Shown here: positions 26,206 to 34,797 of the stretch, piece by piece
Position numbering within the stretch: position 1 is the stretch's first letter
Layout of the letters: every line of letters begins with the position of its first letter
Assembly (NCBI GenBank): GCA_019235885.1
Contig: JAFAKB010000011.1
Coordinates: 49,503-113,502, forward strand
Direction: 5' to 3'
Source of the DNA: Candidatus Eremiobacterota bacterium
GTDB taxonomy: Bacteria > Vulcanimicrobiota > Vulcanimicrobiia > Vulcanimicrobiales > Vulcanimicrobiaceae
DNA length: 64,000 bases
Position numbers and translations under genes: made by a program
Notes under the pieces: generated by a model
What the model was told of the DNA's origin: nothing
Database searches by the model: none
The model's input: only the letters and a program-made list of their open reading frames with translations

Positions 26206-26540
26206 CCGGAGTCCCACGGCAGGTTCACGGGGATCGGCTGCTGCGCCGTCGGAGGCTCGCGATGGATGGGTCGCAGCCGCTCCACCAAGTAGCTCCACAC
26301 GCCGTCCTGGCTCTCTTCGGGCAGCGTGGCCCAACTGACGAGCAGGTTCGCGCAGGTCGCGATCGGCGCGAACTGACGCGCCCAGCGCAGGTTCTTGGCG
26401 ATCCGGCCCTTGCCGACGTACACGGCTTCTCCGCTGCCCGCCCAGATCAGGACGACGCCGGACGCCGGCGGGTCGGGCAGGACCGCCGTCTCGAACGCGC
26501 ACCACGCACCGTCGCGGTCTCGCCGCCACCGCAGCTCCAC
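26202..26540 (-). CDS. Small GIY-YIG-like protein
   Basis: 112 residues from GTG 26540. The motif GVVLIWAGSGEAVYVGKG and IAKNLRWARQFA, then an Arg and Glu/Pro near the end (VERLRPIHREPPT), resembles GIY-YIG folds, although the first hallmark is degenerate. GIY-YIG domains usually cut DNA; small stand-alone members are often of unknown role. Its stop overlaps the regulator stop by four bases. A nuclease activity is not established. Confidence 0.45.
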   Translation of the reverse strand: MELRWRRDRDGAWCAFETAVLPDPPASGVVLIWAGSGEAVYVGKGRIAKNLRWARQFAPIATCANLLVSWATLPEESQDGVWSYLVERLRPIHREPPTAQQPIPVNLPWDSG

Positions 26541-26569
26541 CTCACCGCTTCCGCACGAGGACGACGGGT

Positions 26570-27136
26570 TCAGCCCGACGGTCCGAGGACGTCGTCGAGC
26601 ACGATCAGGCCGGGATCCGGCTTCGGCGGCGGCTCGCGCTCGGCGCGCACCGCTGCGGCGACCGACCGGCGCGAGCGCGCGTCGATCCGCGAGCGCAGGA
26701 ACAGCGGCCGCTCCGGATCGGGAACCTCCGCCGACCCCGGCGCAGGGAGCCACGCGAAGCGAAACAGCACGGTCTCACCGTCGATGCGAATCGCGGGCGG
26801 AACGGCCGCGTCACGACACGGCGGCGCGCCGTCTTCCCAGCGGAACCACGCCGACAGAAACCAGCGGCCGCCGGGCTGGCGCAGATTCCACTCGACGCCG
26901 GGATAGAACGTGCGAAACGACGGCGGCTCAGCCCGGCCGGCGACGACGCGGTTGAGCTGAAGCCGCCAGCTCAGCCGTCCCCAGGCGCGCGGAAACGCAT
27001 CGAGCTGTTGAAAAAAGCGCGTCGGCACCGCGCTCTCGAACTCGACTCCGCCGACGAGAGCGGAGCGATCGTCCGCGCCCGTCCAGAAGCCGGGCGGCGC
27101 CTGCTCTGAAGTCATCCGGCATTGCCCGACGTTCAC
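26570..27136 (-). CDS. Unknown 188-residue protein
   Basis: ATG 27136 (or 27115). A soluble, Trp/Phe/Pro-rich mixed-fold protein with repeating strand-like segments (RFFQQLDAFPRAWGRL, GVEWNLRQPGGRWFLSAWF, RFAWLPAPG). No membrane segment or catalytic motif is seen. It is upstream of the GIY-YIG-like gene by 29 bases and probably co-transcribed. Function unknown. Confidence 0.5.
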   Translation of the reverse strand: MNVGQCRMTSEQAPPGFWTGADDRSALVGGVEFESAVPTRFFQQLDAFPRAWGRLSWRLQLNRVVAGRAEPPSFRTFYPGVEWNLRQPGGRWFLSAWFRWEDGAPPCRDAAVPPAIRIDGETVLFRFAWLPAPGSAEVPDPERPLFLRSRIDARSRRSVAAAVRAEREPPPKPDPGLIVLDDVLGPSG

Positions 27137-27223
27137 GGAAGCTCACCTCTCGCGCGTTAGATTCGGCCGCGCAGTTTCGCGTTTCCCGCCGGACCGCACC
27201 GTCGAGAGGGCGAACGGCCGCGC

Positions 27224-28282
27224 ATGATCGTCGTCATCGGCGCCGGACTGATCGGCCTTTCCGTCGCGTACGAGCTCGCCAAACGCGGCGCCGACGTGCG
27301 CGTTCTCGAAGCGCAAGACTCCGCTGCGTCGCCGTCGTGGGCGGGTGCCGGCCGGCTCTCGCCGTTCACCGAATCGGACGGCGGCGAGGAGGAAGAGCTT
27401 TTCCTCGCGACCGCGCTCGGCACGTACCAAGTCTTCGTCAAGGAACTGCACAAGCGCACCGGCGTCGACCCGTATCTGCGCATCGACGGGATCGTCGAGG
27501 TCGCGCTCGACGAAGCGAACGCGACGCGCTTGAGCGAGCGCGCCGCGTCGCTCGTCGCGCGCGGCATCCACGCGCACTGGCTGGAACCCGACGAAGCGCG
27601 CCGGATCGAGCCTTCGCTCGGACCGCACACGCTCGGCGCATCGCTCATCGAGGACGAGGGCCAGATCGACAACCGGCAGCTCGGCCACGCGCTGCGCCTC
27701 GCCTGCGTCGACGCCGGCGTGCGGCTCGAAGAGCGTGTCGGGCCCGTCGCGCTGGAGACGGACGGCGACCGCGCCGTCGGCGTTCGCGCGGGCGACCAGG
27801 TCGTCGCCGCAGAGGCGGTGGTCAACGCCGCCGGCGCCTGGGCCGGCAAGCTTCCCGGCGTCCCGCCCGAGGTTCGCATCCCGCTCGACCCGGTCCGCGG
27901 TCAGCTGCTGGTCCTGGCGATGCCGCGCCGGCTGGTGACCCGGATGATGGCGGTTCCCGGCGCGTACCTGATCCCGCGCACCGACGGAACGCTCGTGATC
28001 GGTGAAGCGGTCGCCGAGGAAGGCTTCGAGGTCCGCGTCGATCCGTTCTCGACGAAAGGCCTGCGCGACGCCGCGGTGCGCGCCTTGCCGGCGCTCGCGA
28101 ATTTGGAGATAGCGGAGACGTGGGCCGGCTTGCGCCCTCGCTCGCCGAACGGCCGGCCGTTCATCGGCCGGACCGCGCTCGAGGGCTACTACGTCGCGGC
28201 CGGGCACTACCGCAACGCACTCCTCTTGGCGCCCGCGACCGCGCTCGCCGTCGCGAACGTGATCGAGGGGAAAGACTCGTGA
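27224..28282 (+). CDS. thiO: Glycine oxidase ThiO-like FAD enzyme
   Basis: 352 residues of the DAAO/ThiO family. The FAD-binding GxGxxG reads VIGAGLIGLSVAYELAKRGA at the N-terminus; later signatures include GAWAGKLPG and LRPRSPNGRPFIG. ThiO makes the iminoglycine used for the thiazole of thiamine, but other amine oxidases of this fold look alike. No thiS, thiG or TPP riboswitch was seen nearby, so the symbol is tentative. Cytoplasmic. It is followed at 25 bases by a peroxiredoxin that could remove its peroxide. Confidence 0.72.
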   Translation: MIVVIGAGLIGLSVAYELAKRGADVRVLEAQDSAASPSWAGAGRLSPFTESDGGEEEELFLATALGTYQVFVKELHKRTGVDPYLRIDGIVEVALDEANATRLSERAASLVARGIHAHWLEPDEARRIEPSLGPHTLGASLIEDEGQIDNRQLGHALRLACVDAGVRLEERVGPVALETDGDRAVGVRAGDQVVAAEAVVNAAGAWAGKLPGVPPEVRIPLDPVRGQLLVLAMPRRLVTRMMAVPGAYLIPRTDGTLVIGEAVAEEGFEVRVDPFSTKGLRDAAVRALPALANLEIAETWAGLRPRSPNGRPFIGRTALEGYYVAAGHYRNALLLAPATALAVANVIEGKDS

Positions 28283-28306
28283 GCCCGAGCGAAGGAACAC
28301 TTCCGC

Positions 28307-28756
28307 ATGCTTGAACCAGGTGCCACGCTTCCGCTCGTGACCGTTCGTGACGACTCCGGCACGGAGGTTTCGACGCACGATCTGCTCGGCGCCAAGCACC
28401 TCGTGCTCTACTTCTATCCGAAGGACGACACGTGGGGCTGCACCAAGGAAGCGACGCAATTCCGCGAGTCGTACGAGAGCTTTCGCCGCAAGGACGCCGA
28501 GATCGTCGGCGTCAGCCGTGATTCGGTCGAATCGCACCGGCTGTTCAAGGAGAAATACTTGATCCCGTACCGGCTGCTGGCGGACGTCGAGTCGCGGCTG
28601 TGCGACGCGTTCGGCGTCATCGTCGAGGAGAACGTCTACGGCAAGAACGCGATCCAGCGCTCGACGTTCGTCTTCGACCCGAGCGGCACGCTGGTGCGCG
28701 CTTGGCCGAAGGTGACGGTGCTGGGGCACGCCGACGAAGTCCTGAAGGAGCTGTAG
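28307..28756 (+). CDS. Thiol peroxidase of BCP/AhpC-TSA type
   Basis: 149 residues. The peroxidatic Cys45 sits in DDTWGCTKEAT (usual TxGCT). A second Cys occurs in SRLCDAFGV, but its distance is not a classical resolving partner. The thioredoxin-fold core reads LVLYFYPKDD and VFDPSGTLVRAW. It reduces H2O2 or alkyl hydroperoxides in the cytoplasm. It follows the ThiO-like oxidase, a peroxide source. Confidence 0.88.
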   Translation: MLEPGATLPLVTVRDDSGTEVSTHDLLGAKHLVLYFYPKDDTWGCTKEATQFRESYESFRRKDAEIVGVSRDSVESHRLFKEKYLIPYRLLADVESRLCDAFGVIVEENVYGKNAIQRSTFVFDPSGTLVRAWPKVTVLGHADEVLKEL

Positions 28757-28760
28757 CAAG

Positions 28761-29036
28761 ATGGAGCCGTGCGAACGCTTTGCCGTCCTCGACTGGCGAC
28801 CGGACGAAAACATCCCCAAGTGCGACGTGTGCGATCACCTCGAATCGTCCCATGAGAATCCCGGGCGCCGCCGGCTCTCGGGCGCGCAGATCGAAGCGCA
28901 GCGCCGGCAGTTGATCGAAGCGATGTACGACAAGCAACAGGCGGCGGGCCGCCAGGGCGGGGTCGCGGGAATCGGCCCCGACACCGCCTCGCACGCCCCC
29001 GGGACGAACGGGGAGCCGACCGCGACGGACTCCTGA
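28761..29036 (+). CDS. Small Cys-pair protein
   Basis: 91 residues. A CDVC pair in PKCDVCDHLESSH suggests a metal or redox site; a helical charged middle (IEAQRRQLIEAMYDKQQ) and a disordered tail follow. No known family was recognised. It sits five bases after the peroxiredoxin stop and 4 bases before the NarK-like gene, so it is probably in that transcription unit. Confidence 0.5.
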   Translation: MEPCERFAVLDWRPDENIPKCDVCDHLESSHENPGRRRLSGAQIEAQRRQLIEAMYDKQQAAGRQGGVAGIGPDTASHAPGTNGEPTATDS

Positions 29037-29040
29037 ATCT

Positions 29041-30345
29041 TTGCTGGACGAAGGCGTGGAACATCGCGTTCTCGCGGTCGATCAGATCGCCGATCCGCCG
29101 GGCAACACCAGGGTCTTATTGATATCGTCCCTGGCCTTTGCGTTCGGTTTTGCGGTGTGGGGAATGTTTTCCGCGCTCGCCCCATTCTTGATCAAGTGGT
29201 ACAACTTCAGCGCCACCCAGGTGCTCGTGTTGGCCGCGATGGAGCCCTGCTTTGCGGCCGCGGTCAGCATCCCGCTCGGCATCCTCACGGACAAATTCGG
29301 CGGCCGAACGGTGTTCACGCTGTTGCTGCTGAGCCTCGCCGTTCCGCTGTTTTTCGGGCTCTTCGCGCACGGCTACTTCCCCTTGCTGCTGGTCGGGACG
29401 CTGCTGGGTCTCGGCGGCGCGACCTTCGTGGTCGGCAACGCTCACGTAGCGTCCTGGTATCCGAAATCGAAGCAGGGCACAGCCCTCGGCATCTTCGCGA
29501 TGGGCAATATCGGAATCACCGTCGGGATGATCACGGTCACGTACCTCGCTACGCACGTTCTGAACGCGCGCGGCCCGGACGGCTGGCGGCTGGTATTTCC
29601 GATCTTCGGCGTTTCCACGCTCCTGATGGCGCTCGTCTACTGGTTTTTCACCTCCGATTCGCCGCACGGCCAGCAAAAGGGCGCGTCGCTCCGTGAAATC
29701 GCGGCCGTGTACCGCTCCGGCTCGCTGGTATGGCTCGTCCCGTACCTTTACTGGGTTTCCTTCGGCACCCTCACCTTCTTCGCGTCGTCGATGCCGACAT
29801 ATCTCGTCGACCGGTGGCATATCGATGCGGTCCAGGCGTCGATGATGTACACCCCGCTGCTGGTGGCCTGCGTCGCCTTCACCCGGCCGCTGGGAGGCTG
29901 GCTCGCCGACCGTTTCGATCCACTGCGAATCCTGGGCTGGCTGTTCGGCTTCATGGTCGTCCTGACCGTCGTCATGACAATCCAGATCTCGGTGCAGATC
30001 GAGTTGTTCGCGATGTATGGGCTGGCGCTGCTGGCCGGCACCACCGCGGCGGCGGTCGTCAAGCTGATTCCCCTCTACTTCCGGCAGGTGGGCGCGGTGA
30101 GCGGACTGGCCAAGGCCGCCGGCGCCGCCTGCGGTTTCACCATGACGATCATCCTGGCAGCCAGCAAGAATCTTCCGGGCGGCTACACCATCGGCTTTGC
30201 CATCTGGGCGCTGATGCACGTCGCCGCGTTCTACATCGCACTTTCGCGCGTCGGGTTCAGGCACGTAAAACTCGACGCCGAAACCGTCGCTGCGGGAGTC
30301 CATTCGAACATCGAAGCTGGAGTCGGCGCTCGTGGACCCGCGTGA
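29041..30345 (+). CDS. Major-facilitator transporter, NarK-like (nitrate/nitrite)
   Basis: 434 residues with twelve hydrophobic segments. A TTG start at 29041 is used. Early motifs VWGMFSALAPFLIKWYNF and LTDKFGGRTVF, then GNAHVASWYPKSKQGTALGIFAMGNIGIT (NarK signature-like, with Gly-rich TM5), point to the nitrate/nitrite porter family. It would carry nitrate to NarG or remove nitrite. A second NarK-like gene on the opposite strand is at 31173. Confidence 0.78.
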   Translation: MLDEGVEHRVLAVDQIADPPGNTRVLLISSLAFAFGFAVWGMFSALAPFLIKWYNFSATQVLVLAAMEPCFAAAVSIPLGILTDKFGGRTVFTLLLLSLAVPLFFGLFAHGYFPLLLVGTLLGLGGATFVVGNAHVASWYPKSKQGTALGIFAMGNIGITVGMITVTYLATHVLNARGPDGWRLVFPIFGVSTLLMALVYWFFTSDSPHGQQKGASLREIAAVYRSGSLVWLVPYLYWVSFGTLTFFASSMPTYLVDRWHIDAVQASMMYTPLLVACVAFTRPLGGWLADRFDPLRILGWLFGFMVVLTVVMTIQISVQIELFAMYGLALLAGTTAAAVVKLIPLYFRQVGAVSGLAKAAGAACGFTMTIILAASKNLPGGYTIGFAIWALMHVAAFYIALSRVGFRHVKLDAETVAAGVHSNIEAGVGARGPA

Positions 30346-31234
30346 ACGCAGCGCAGAACGGGCGTGGCCGTTCGTCGTTCGCGTCGGGGTGCTTGGCGGC
30401 GCGATCGTCGTATGGCTGACCGTACTGGCCGCGTTCGCCGCAACCACCGCGGTTGCAGCGCGGCCGCCGGCGCAGCAGACCGCGCCCAAGCCGAACGCCG
30501 CGTTCAAGGATTGTGCGCACTGCCCGCAGATGGTGGTCGTCCCGGCCGGAAAGTTTTCGATGGGATCACCCGCCGGCGAGCCGGGACGTGCTGCGGACGA
30601 AACCCCGCAACACACGGTGACGATTGCGCGGCGATTCGCAGTCGGCCGGTTCGAGGTGACGTTCGACGAATGGGACGCGTGCGCGGCCGACGGCGGCTGC
30701 AACGGCTACAAGCCCTCCGACGAAGGCTGGGGCCGCGGCCGCCGGCCGGTGGTCAACGTTTCCTGGAACGATGCGAACGCGTACGCAACGTGGCTGTCGA
30801 AAAAAACCGGCAAGTCGTATCGGCTGCTCTCGGAGTCCGAATACGAGTATGCGGCGCGTGCCGGGACGCAGACGGCGTATCCCTGGGGCACTGCCGTCGG
30901 CACGAACAAGGCCGACTGCCATGCCTGCGGGAGCCAATGGGACGCCAGACAAACGGCCCCGGTCGGCTCGTTCGCCGCGAACGGATTCGGTCTCTACGAC
31001 ATGGTCGGCAACGTCCGAGAGTGGACGCAGGATTGCTACCACCCGAACTACAGCGGCGCGCCGGCGGACGGCTCGGCTTGGACTCAGGGCGCGAACTGTT
31101 ACGACCGCGTCGTCCGCGGCGGATCCTGGCTGCTCGCGCCCGAGTTCCTCCGCTCCGCGAGCCGCTACTGGTTCACGGCCGACTACCGGCTGCGCTATCT
31201 CGGTTTTCGGGTCGCTCGGACGCCGGCGCCTTGA
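30332..31234 (+). CDS. FGE/SUMF1-domain secreted protein
   Basis: 300 residues. GTG 30332 overlaps the NarK stop. An N-terminal hydrophobic helix (VGVLGGAIVVWLTVLAAFAATT) is a signal or anchor. The FGE fold runs from MVVVPAGKFSMGSPAGEPG to GGSWLLAPEFLRSASRYW, with motifs FEVTFDEWDAC, VNVSWNDANAYATWLSK, SEYEYAARAGTQTAYPWG and NVREWTQDCYHP. Formylglycine-generating enzymes activate sulfatases, but many bacterial members are binding or structural proteins. The catalytic Cys pair is not assigned. Target unknown. Confidence 0.78.
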   Translation: MDPRERSAERAWPFVVRVGVLGGAIVVWLTVLAAFAATTAVAARPPAQQTAPKPNAAFKDCAHCPQMVVVPAGKFSMGSPAGEPGRAADETPQHTVTIARRFAVGRFEVTFDEWDACAADGGCNGYKPSDEGWGRGRRPVVNVSWNDANAYATWLSKKTGKSYRLLSESEYEYAARAGTQTAYPWGTAVGTNKADCHACGSQWDARQTAPVGSFAANGFGLYDMVGNVREWTQDCYHPNYSGAPADGSAWTQGANCYDRVVRGGSWLLAPEFLRSASRYWFTADYRLRYLGFRVARTPAP

Positions 31235-32381
31235 TCACCAGCAGCGCGAGACACAACACCGCGAGCGTCGCCAGAATGATGAAGCCCAGCGCATAGCTGC
31301 CGGTGTAGTCGCGCACCGCGCCCATGATGATCGGGGGGAAGAAACCGCCCAGGCCGCCCGCCGCGCCGACGAGGCCGCCGACCAGGCCCGTGTTCTTCGG
31401 AAAGTTTTGCGCGACGAGCTTGAAGATGGCTCCGTTGCCGATCCCCAAACCGAGCGCCAGCGCGAACAGCAAATCCGTCACGATCACGATGTTGGCGTTG
31501 CCCGCCTGCCACGCCAGCATGAGCCGGGTCAGCACGACGAACGCGAAGACCCAGACCAGCACCTTCGAACCGCCCATCTGGTCGGCGAACCAGCCGCCGA
31601 CCGGCCGCGCGAAGGTCGCTCCCATGGTGAAGATCGCCGCCTGCAACGGCGCGTCTTGGCGGTCGAGCGGGAACCAGTCGCCGAGCAGCTGCGGCAAGTA
31701 GTTCGCGAAGAACACGAAGCCGCCGAACGTGACGAAGTAGAACAATCCGAGGTGCCAGGTCAGCGGGACGCGCGTGACTGCGGCGAGGCTCGCGCCGAGC
31801 GGCGCGGGTTGAACCGCTCCCGGCGCGTCACGCGCGAACAGCCAAAAGACGACCGCCATCGCTGCCAGCGGGACGAGAAAGAACCAAAACGCGCCCTGCC
31901 GGCCGCCGAGCGCGTGCACCAACGGCGCCATCGCGAACACCGCCGCGGCGGTGCCGATGTTGCCGACGCCGTAGATGCCGAGCGCGGTGCCCTGCTTATC
32001 GGCGGTGAACCAGCGCGAAACGAACGGAATACCGATCGCAAAGCTGGCCCCCGCGACGCCCAGGAAAAATGCTCCGGCGACGTACGCCCAATACGAGTCG
32101 GCGAAACCCAAGAACGCGACCGGCACCATGGTGAACGACAGCAACGCCGTGAACGTGATGCGGCCGCCGAAGCGATCGGTCAGGATCCCCATCGGGATGC
32201 GCATGAGCGCGCCGAGCAGCGTCGGGACCGCGATCAGCAAGCTGATCGCGGTGTTGTCGAGCTTGTAGTCGGCCTGAATCTGGCGCGAGAGCGGTGACAC
32301 CGTGCTCCAGGCCGCGAAGGCGACGACGAACGCCGCCGTCGCCAAAGCGAGGTTGACGTAGGCCTGACGCGAGTTCTGCAT
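31173..32381 (-). CDS. Major-facilitator transporter, NarK family (nitrate)
   Basis: 402 residues, twelve TM helices. Motifs include MGILTDRFGGRITFTALL, GTALGIYGVGNIGTAAAVFAM and the second half GPVGGWFADQMGG-like stretch (actual ARPVGGWFADQMGG). NarK1-type proton symporters and NarK2-type antiporters share these. Its 3' end overlaps the FGE-like gene by 62 bases on the opposite strand. The pair with 29041 may split uptake and nitrite exchange; that division is inferred. Confidence 0.85.
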   Translation of the reverse strand: MQNSRQAYVNLALATAAFVVAFAAWSTVSPLSRQIQADYKLDNTAISLLIAVPTLLGALMRIPMGILTDRFGGRITFTALLSFTMVPVAFLGFADSYWAYVAGAFFLGVAGASFAIGIPFVSRWFTADKQGTALGIYGVGNIGTAAAVFAMAPLVHALGGRQGAFWFFLVPLAAMAVVFWLFARDAPGAVQPAPLGASLAAVTRVPLTWHLGLFYFVTFGGFVFFANYLPQLLGDWFPLDRQDAPLQAAIFTMGATFARPVGGWFADQMGGSKVLVWVFAFVVLTRLMLAWQAGNANIVIVTDLLFALALGLGIGNGAIFKLVAQNFPKNTGLVGGLVGAAGGLGGFFPPIIMGAVRDYTGSYALGFIILATLAVLCLALLVIKAPASERPENRDSAAGSRP

Positions 32382-32507
32382 AGGCAGCTCCGGAGCGGTA
32401 TCTCGCTGAGCCTACCATGCGAGGGGTTCCGTTTCGGTTACGTCGCCGCCGCAGGTTTCGGGTGCAGCGCTCCGAAGCGCCCGCGCGTGAACGGGGAAAA
32501 GAGCGCG

Positions 32508-32687
32508 ATGGAACCGATCGAGGGCTACTGCGTCGCGTGCCGCGGCATGCGGGAGCTGACCGAGACGCGCAACGTTCAGCGGAGCGGGTTTCCGACGATC
32601 GCCGGCAAGTGCTGCGCGTGCGGCAGCAACGTGTTCGTGCTGGGTGCGGTCGCTCCGTCTCCCGCCGAAGAGGCGAGCGACGGCTAG
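32508..32687 (+). CDS. DUF5679-like small zinc ribbon protein
   Basis: 59 residues from ATG 32508. Two Cys pairs, GYCVACRGMREL and GKCCACGSNVFVLG, separated by a short loop, form a single zinc ribbon as in DUF5679. The next in-frame ATG at 32487 lacks a better context. A soluble, possibly RNA- or protein-binding, role is possible. Confidence 0.65.
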   Translation: MEPIEGYCVACRGMRELTETRNVQRSGFPTIAGKCCACGSNVFVLGAVAPSPAEEASDG

Positions 32688-32691
32688 GGAT

Positions 32692-32985
32692 TTAGCCTCG
32701 AGCCTGCGCCTTGACGTGGTCGAACGCCGCCTTGACCGCGTCGTGCAGCTGCGAGCGCTGCGTTTCGAGCGGTGCGGCGGGATCGTGGAGCGCCGCCGCG
32801 CCTCTCTCCTCGACGATCGAGGCCAAGTCGTCGAGGTCGTCCGGCGCGACCACGCCCATCATGACGAGCGGGATCACGTCCGCGATCCCTTCGCGCGCCG
32901 CTGCGGCACCCGGCGGATCCGCGTCGACGAGCCAATCGGTCGCGGTGCGCAGCGCTTCCTTGGTTTCGTACTCGTTCAGCGGCAT
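32692..32985 (-). CDS. Unknown 97-residue acidic helical protein
   Basis: ATG 32985. Helical and acidic: YETKEALRTATDWLVDADPP, then DVIPLVMMGVVAPDDLDDLAS, and a charged end. No motif is recognised. It is one base downstream of the 152-residue gene and probably co-expressed with it. Confidence 0.45.
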   Translation of the reverse strand: MPLNEYETKEALRTATDWLVDADPPGAAAAREGIADVIPLVMMGVVAPDDLDDLASIVEERGAAALHDPAAPLETQRSQLHDAVKAAFDHVKAQARG

Positions 32986-32986
32986 G

Positions 32987-33445
32987 TCAGGTGATCTCCA
33001 CGGCTTCGGTCGAGGGCGAGGGCGCGTCGGGCGCGTGCTGCACCCACATCGGGAACCAAGCCAGCACGTCGTTCTTCCGCGCGACGAAGTTGACGAGATA
33101 GCGGCCGGGATACGGCCACGAGAGTCCCTGGAAGCGCACGACGTTGCGCGAAACCGGATTGTCGCGCGTGAACGCAAGGTCTCGCACCGCCGTCTGGGCG
33201 ATGACGTCGCCGCCGTCGGCGACGATGACGACGCGGCAGTTGCCGACCGTTCCGGCGAGGTCGCTGTAGAAACAGAAGATCGCGCACCAGCGTCCGCTCG
33301 GCGCCGGAAAGTCGACCGCGCCGATTCCGTCCATGACGTTTTGGAACGAGACCGGACCTCCGCCTTCGCTGCTGACGTTCTCGCAAGCGAAGGCCATCTG
33401 CACGCTCGGGCGGAGTTCACCGGAACGTTCGGCGGCGTCTGGCAT
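32987..33445 (-). CDS. Unknown 152-residue beta-rich protein
   Basis: ATG 33445. Strand-rich: VQMAFACENVSSEGGG, WCAIFCFYSDLAG, RVVIVADGGDVIAQTAV, YPGRYLVNFVARKNDVL. This organisation resembles small beta-sandwich proteins such as the DUF6941 group, but the match is from memory and weak. No export signal. Two Cys near residues 21 and 54 are in hydrophobic context. Confidence 0.45.
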   Translation of the reverse strand: MPDAAERSGELRPSVQMAFACENVSSEGGGPVSFQNVMDGIGAVDFPAPSGRWCAIFCFYSDLAGTVGNCRVVIVADGGDVIAQTAVRDLAFTRDNPVSRNVVRFQGLSWPYPGRYLVNFVARKNDVLAWFPMWVQHAPDAPSPSTEAVEIT

Positions 33446-33531
33446 GGTCGAAGGCCAACGTACGGACCCTCGGTGGACGAGCCCTGGCAAGAGCGTCAAG
33501 GACTCTCGAAACCCGTCCGGAACGCCTTCGC

Positions 33532-33765
33532 ATGGAGGACCGACCGCAACCCGCTCGTCCGACGACCGCGACGCTCACGCCCGGCGCGCAAGACGCGCTC
33601 GACGCGATCAACAGCACCTTGCGGGAGATCGGCTACCGCGTCAAAACGGCGGCGCTCGTCGAAGCCGCGCTCGTCGAGCTCAACGAGCAGATGTCGCAAC
33701 CCGCCAGAGCCGTGGAGATCGTGCGGCGCCGCGTCCCGCCGCACTCGGTCGTGTTTCCGCCCTGA
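33532..33765 (+). CDS. Small 77-residue helical protein
   Basis: ATG 33532. Low-complexity Pro/Thr N-terminus, then a helical region ALDAINSTLREIGYRVKTAALVEAALVELNEQM. Divergent from the 152-residue gene and convergent with 33978. Could bind a partner through the helices; no family is known. Confidence 0.42.
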   Translation: MEDRPQPARPTTATLTPGAQDALDAINSTLREIGYRVKTAALVEAALVELNEQMSQPARAVEIVRRRVPPHSVVFPP

Positions 33766-33768
33766 GCC

Positions 33769-33978
33769 TCAATCGGGCGCGTTGTGGGCGAGCTCGGCGA
33801 GCGTGTCCGCGCAGGCGAGAAAGATGACGATGCGCGGATACTTGCGCATCATGTAGTCCTTCAAGATGATCGCGTCACGCCGCCCGTTCTCGTCCATGAC
33901 GCCGTGCGCTTCGGCCTGAAACTCGTCGAGCAGCGGCGCGAGCTTGCGCGCGATCTCGCCGAGCCGGGTTTGAGCCAT
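33769..33978 (-). CDS. Small 69-residue protein
   Basis: ATG 33978. A helical N-terminus (TRLGEIARKLAPLLDEFQAEAHG) is followed by a hydrophobic core (RIVIFLACADTLAELAH). Soluble, unknown. Three bases separate its stop from the facing 77-residue gene. Confidence 0.42.
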   Translation of the reverse strand: MAQTRLGEIARKLAPLLDEFQAEAHGVMDENGRRDAIILKDYMMRKYPRIVIFLACADTLAELAHNAPD

Positions 33979-34013
33979 TCATTCGCCTCCAAGTCGTAAA
34001 CGGGGACTGCAAT

Positions 34014-34241
34014 GTGCGCTTGAGCGACGAGATGATCCTCGGTCTGTACCTGCCGCGCGGACCGAGTCCGCCGCTCGCCGAGGGCGGGCAGCACGAGTGC
34101 GCTCGCGCGCGCTGCGGCCGAACGGAGCGCACCGCCGGCACGCGCGCATACCGCTGGGCGGCGCGAGAGAGGAATCGGCCGGTCATCGAGCTGTGTCCGC
34201 GCTGTCACCAGGAGCTCCTGACGATCGTGACCGGCGGCTGA
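34014..34241 (+). CDS. Small protein with possible zinc-binding Cys pairs
   Basis: 75 residues from GTG 34014 (ORF starts divergently from 33978). Cys pairs HECARARCGR and LCPRCHQELL, spaced about 30 residues, could bind one zinc. The start is poorly supported because no clear Shine-Dalgarno was found. Confidence 0.4.
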   Translation: MRLSDEMILGLYLPRGPSPPLAEGGQHECARARCGRTERTAGTRAYRWAARERNRPVIELCPRCHQELLTIVTGG

Positions 34242-34265
34242 CGCACGCCGAGCCGCTTCGGAGCG

Positions 34266-34421
34266 CTAGCGATGGACGGAAACCGCGAACAGCGCCGCCG
34301 CGAACGAGAAGATCGCCACGGCGGCCGAGACGACGCGCGCCGTCTTCCACTGCTCTTTGAACCCGAAGGCGAACGTGGCGACGCACGCGATGGCGAACAG
34401 GAAGACGAACAGCGTGCTCAT
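34266..34421 (-). CDS. Small two-helix membrane protein (51 aa)
   Basis: ATG 34421. Two hydrophobic stretches: LFVFLFAIACVATFAFGF and VVSAAVAIFSFAAALFAVSV, separated by charged KEQWKTAR. A short hairpin membrane protein of unknown role. Confidence 0.5.
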   Translation of the reverse strand: MSTLFVFLFAIACVATFAFGFKEQWKTARVVSAAVAIFSFAAALFAVSVHR

Positions 34422-34518
34422 GGCGTGGGAGAGTTTACTCCAACGCCGGTGGATTGCCAAGCGCGTCGCAGCGCGGCAACGAGGCCCCTCTTGCGCCGGC
34501 GTGGTACCGGGACTCCAC

Positions 34519-34797
34519 ATGGATCGACCCCCTCCGTCCGCCGCCGGAGGCGCACCGTACGCGGCCGCCGCGAACGGCGTCCTCACCTCGGAAGGCCTGC
34601 TGCAAGCGTGCCGCCACGTCTGGCGCGACTCGAACTCGGTCGTCATGCTGGGGAGCGACATCCTGAGCTCGGAGCCGGTTTCGTACGACGACAAGAAGGC
34701 GCTCGCGGCGCTGCGCCGGCACATCGCGGCGGCGGGGCCGCGCGCCTTCGTCGAAGACGTTCTGCCCAACCTCGGATTCGGACCGGTCCGTGACTGA
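34519..34797 (+). CDS. Unknown 92-residue helical protein
   Basis: ATG 34519. Acidic and helical: GVLTSEGLLQACRHVWRDSN, ILSSEPVSYDDKKALAALRRHIAAAG. The stop region overlaps the 55-residue Cys-rich gene by eight bases. Function unknown. Confidence 0.45.
   Translation: MDRPPPSAAGGAPYAAAANGVLTSEGLLQACRHVWRDSNSVVMLGSDILSSEPVSYDDKKALAALRRHIAAAGPRAFVEDVLPNLGFGPVRD

Noticed and set aside
27137..27223. TPP or glycine riboswitch upstream of thiO
   Set aside because: The 87-base gap has no recognisable aptamer core.
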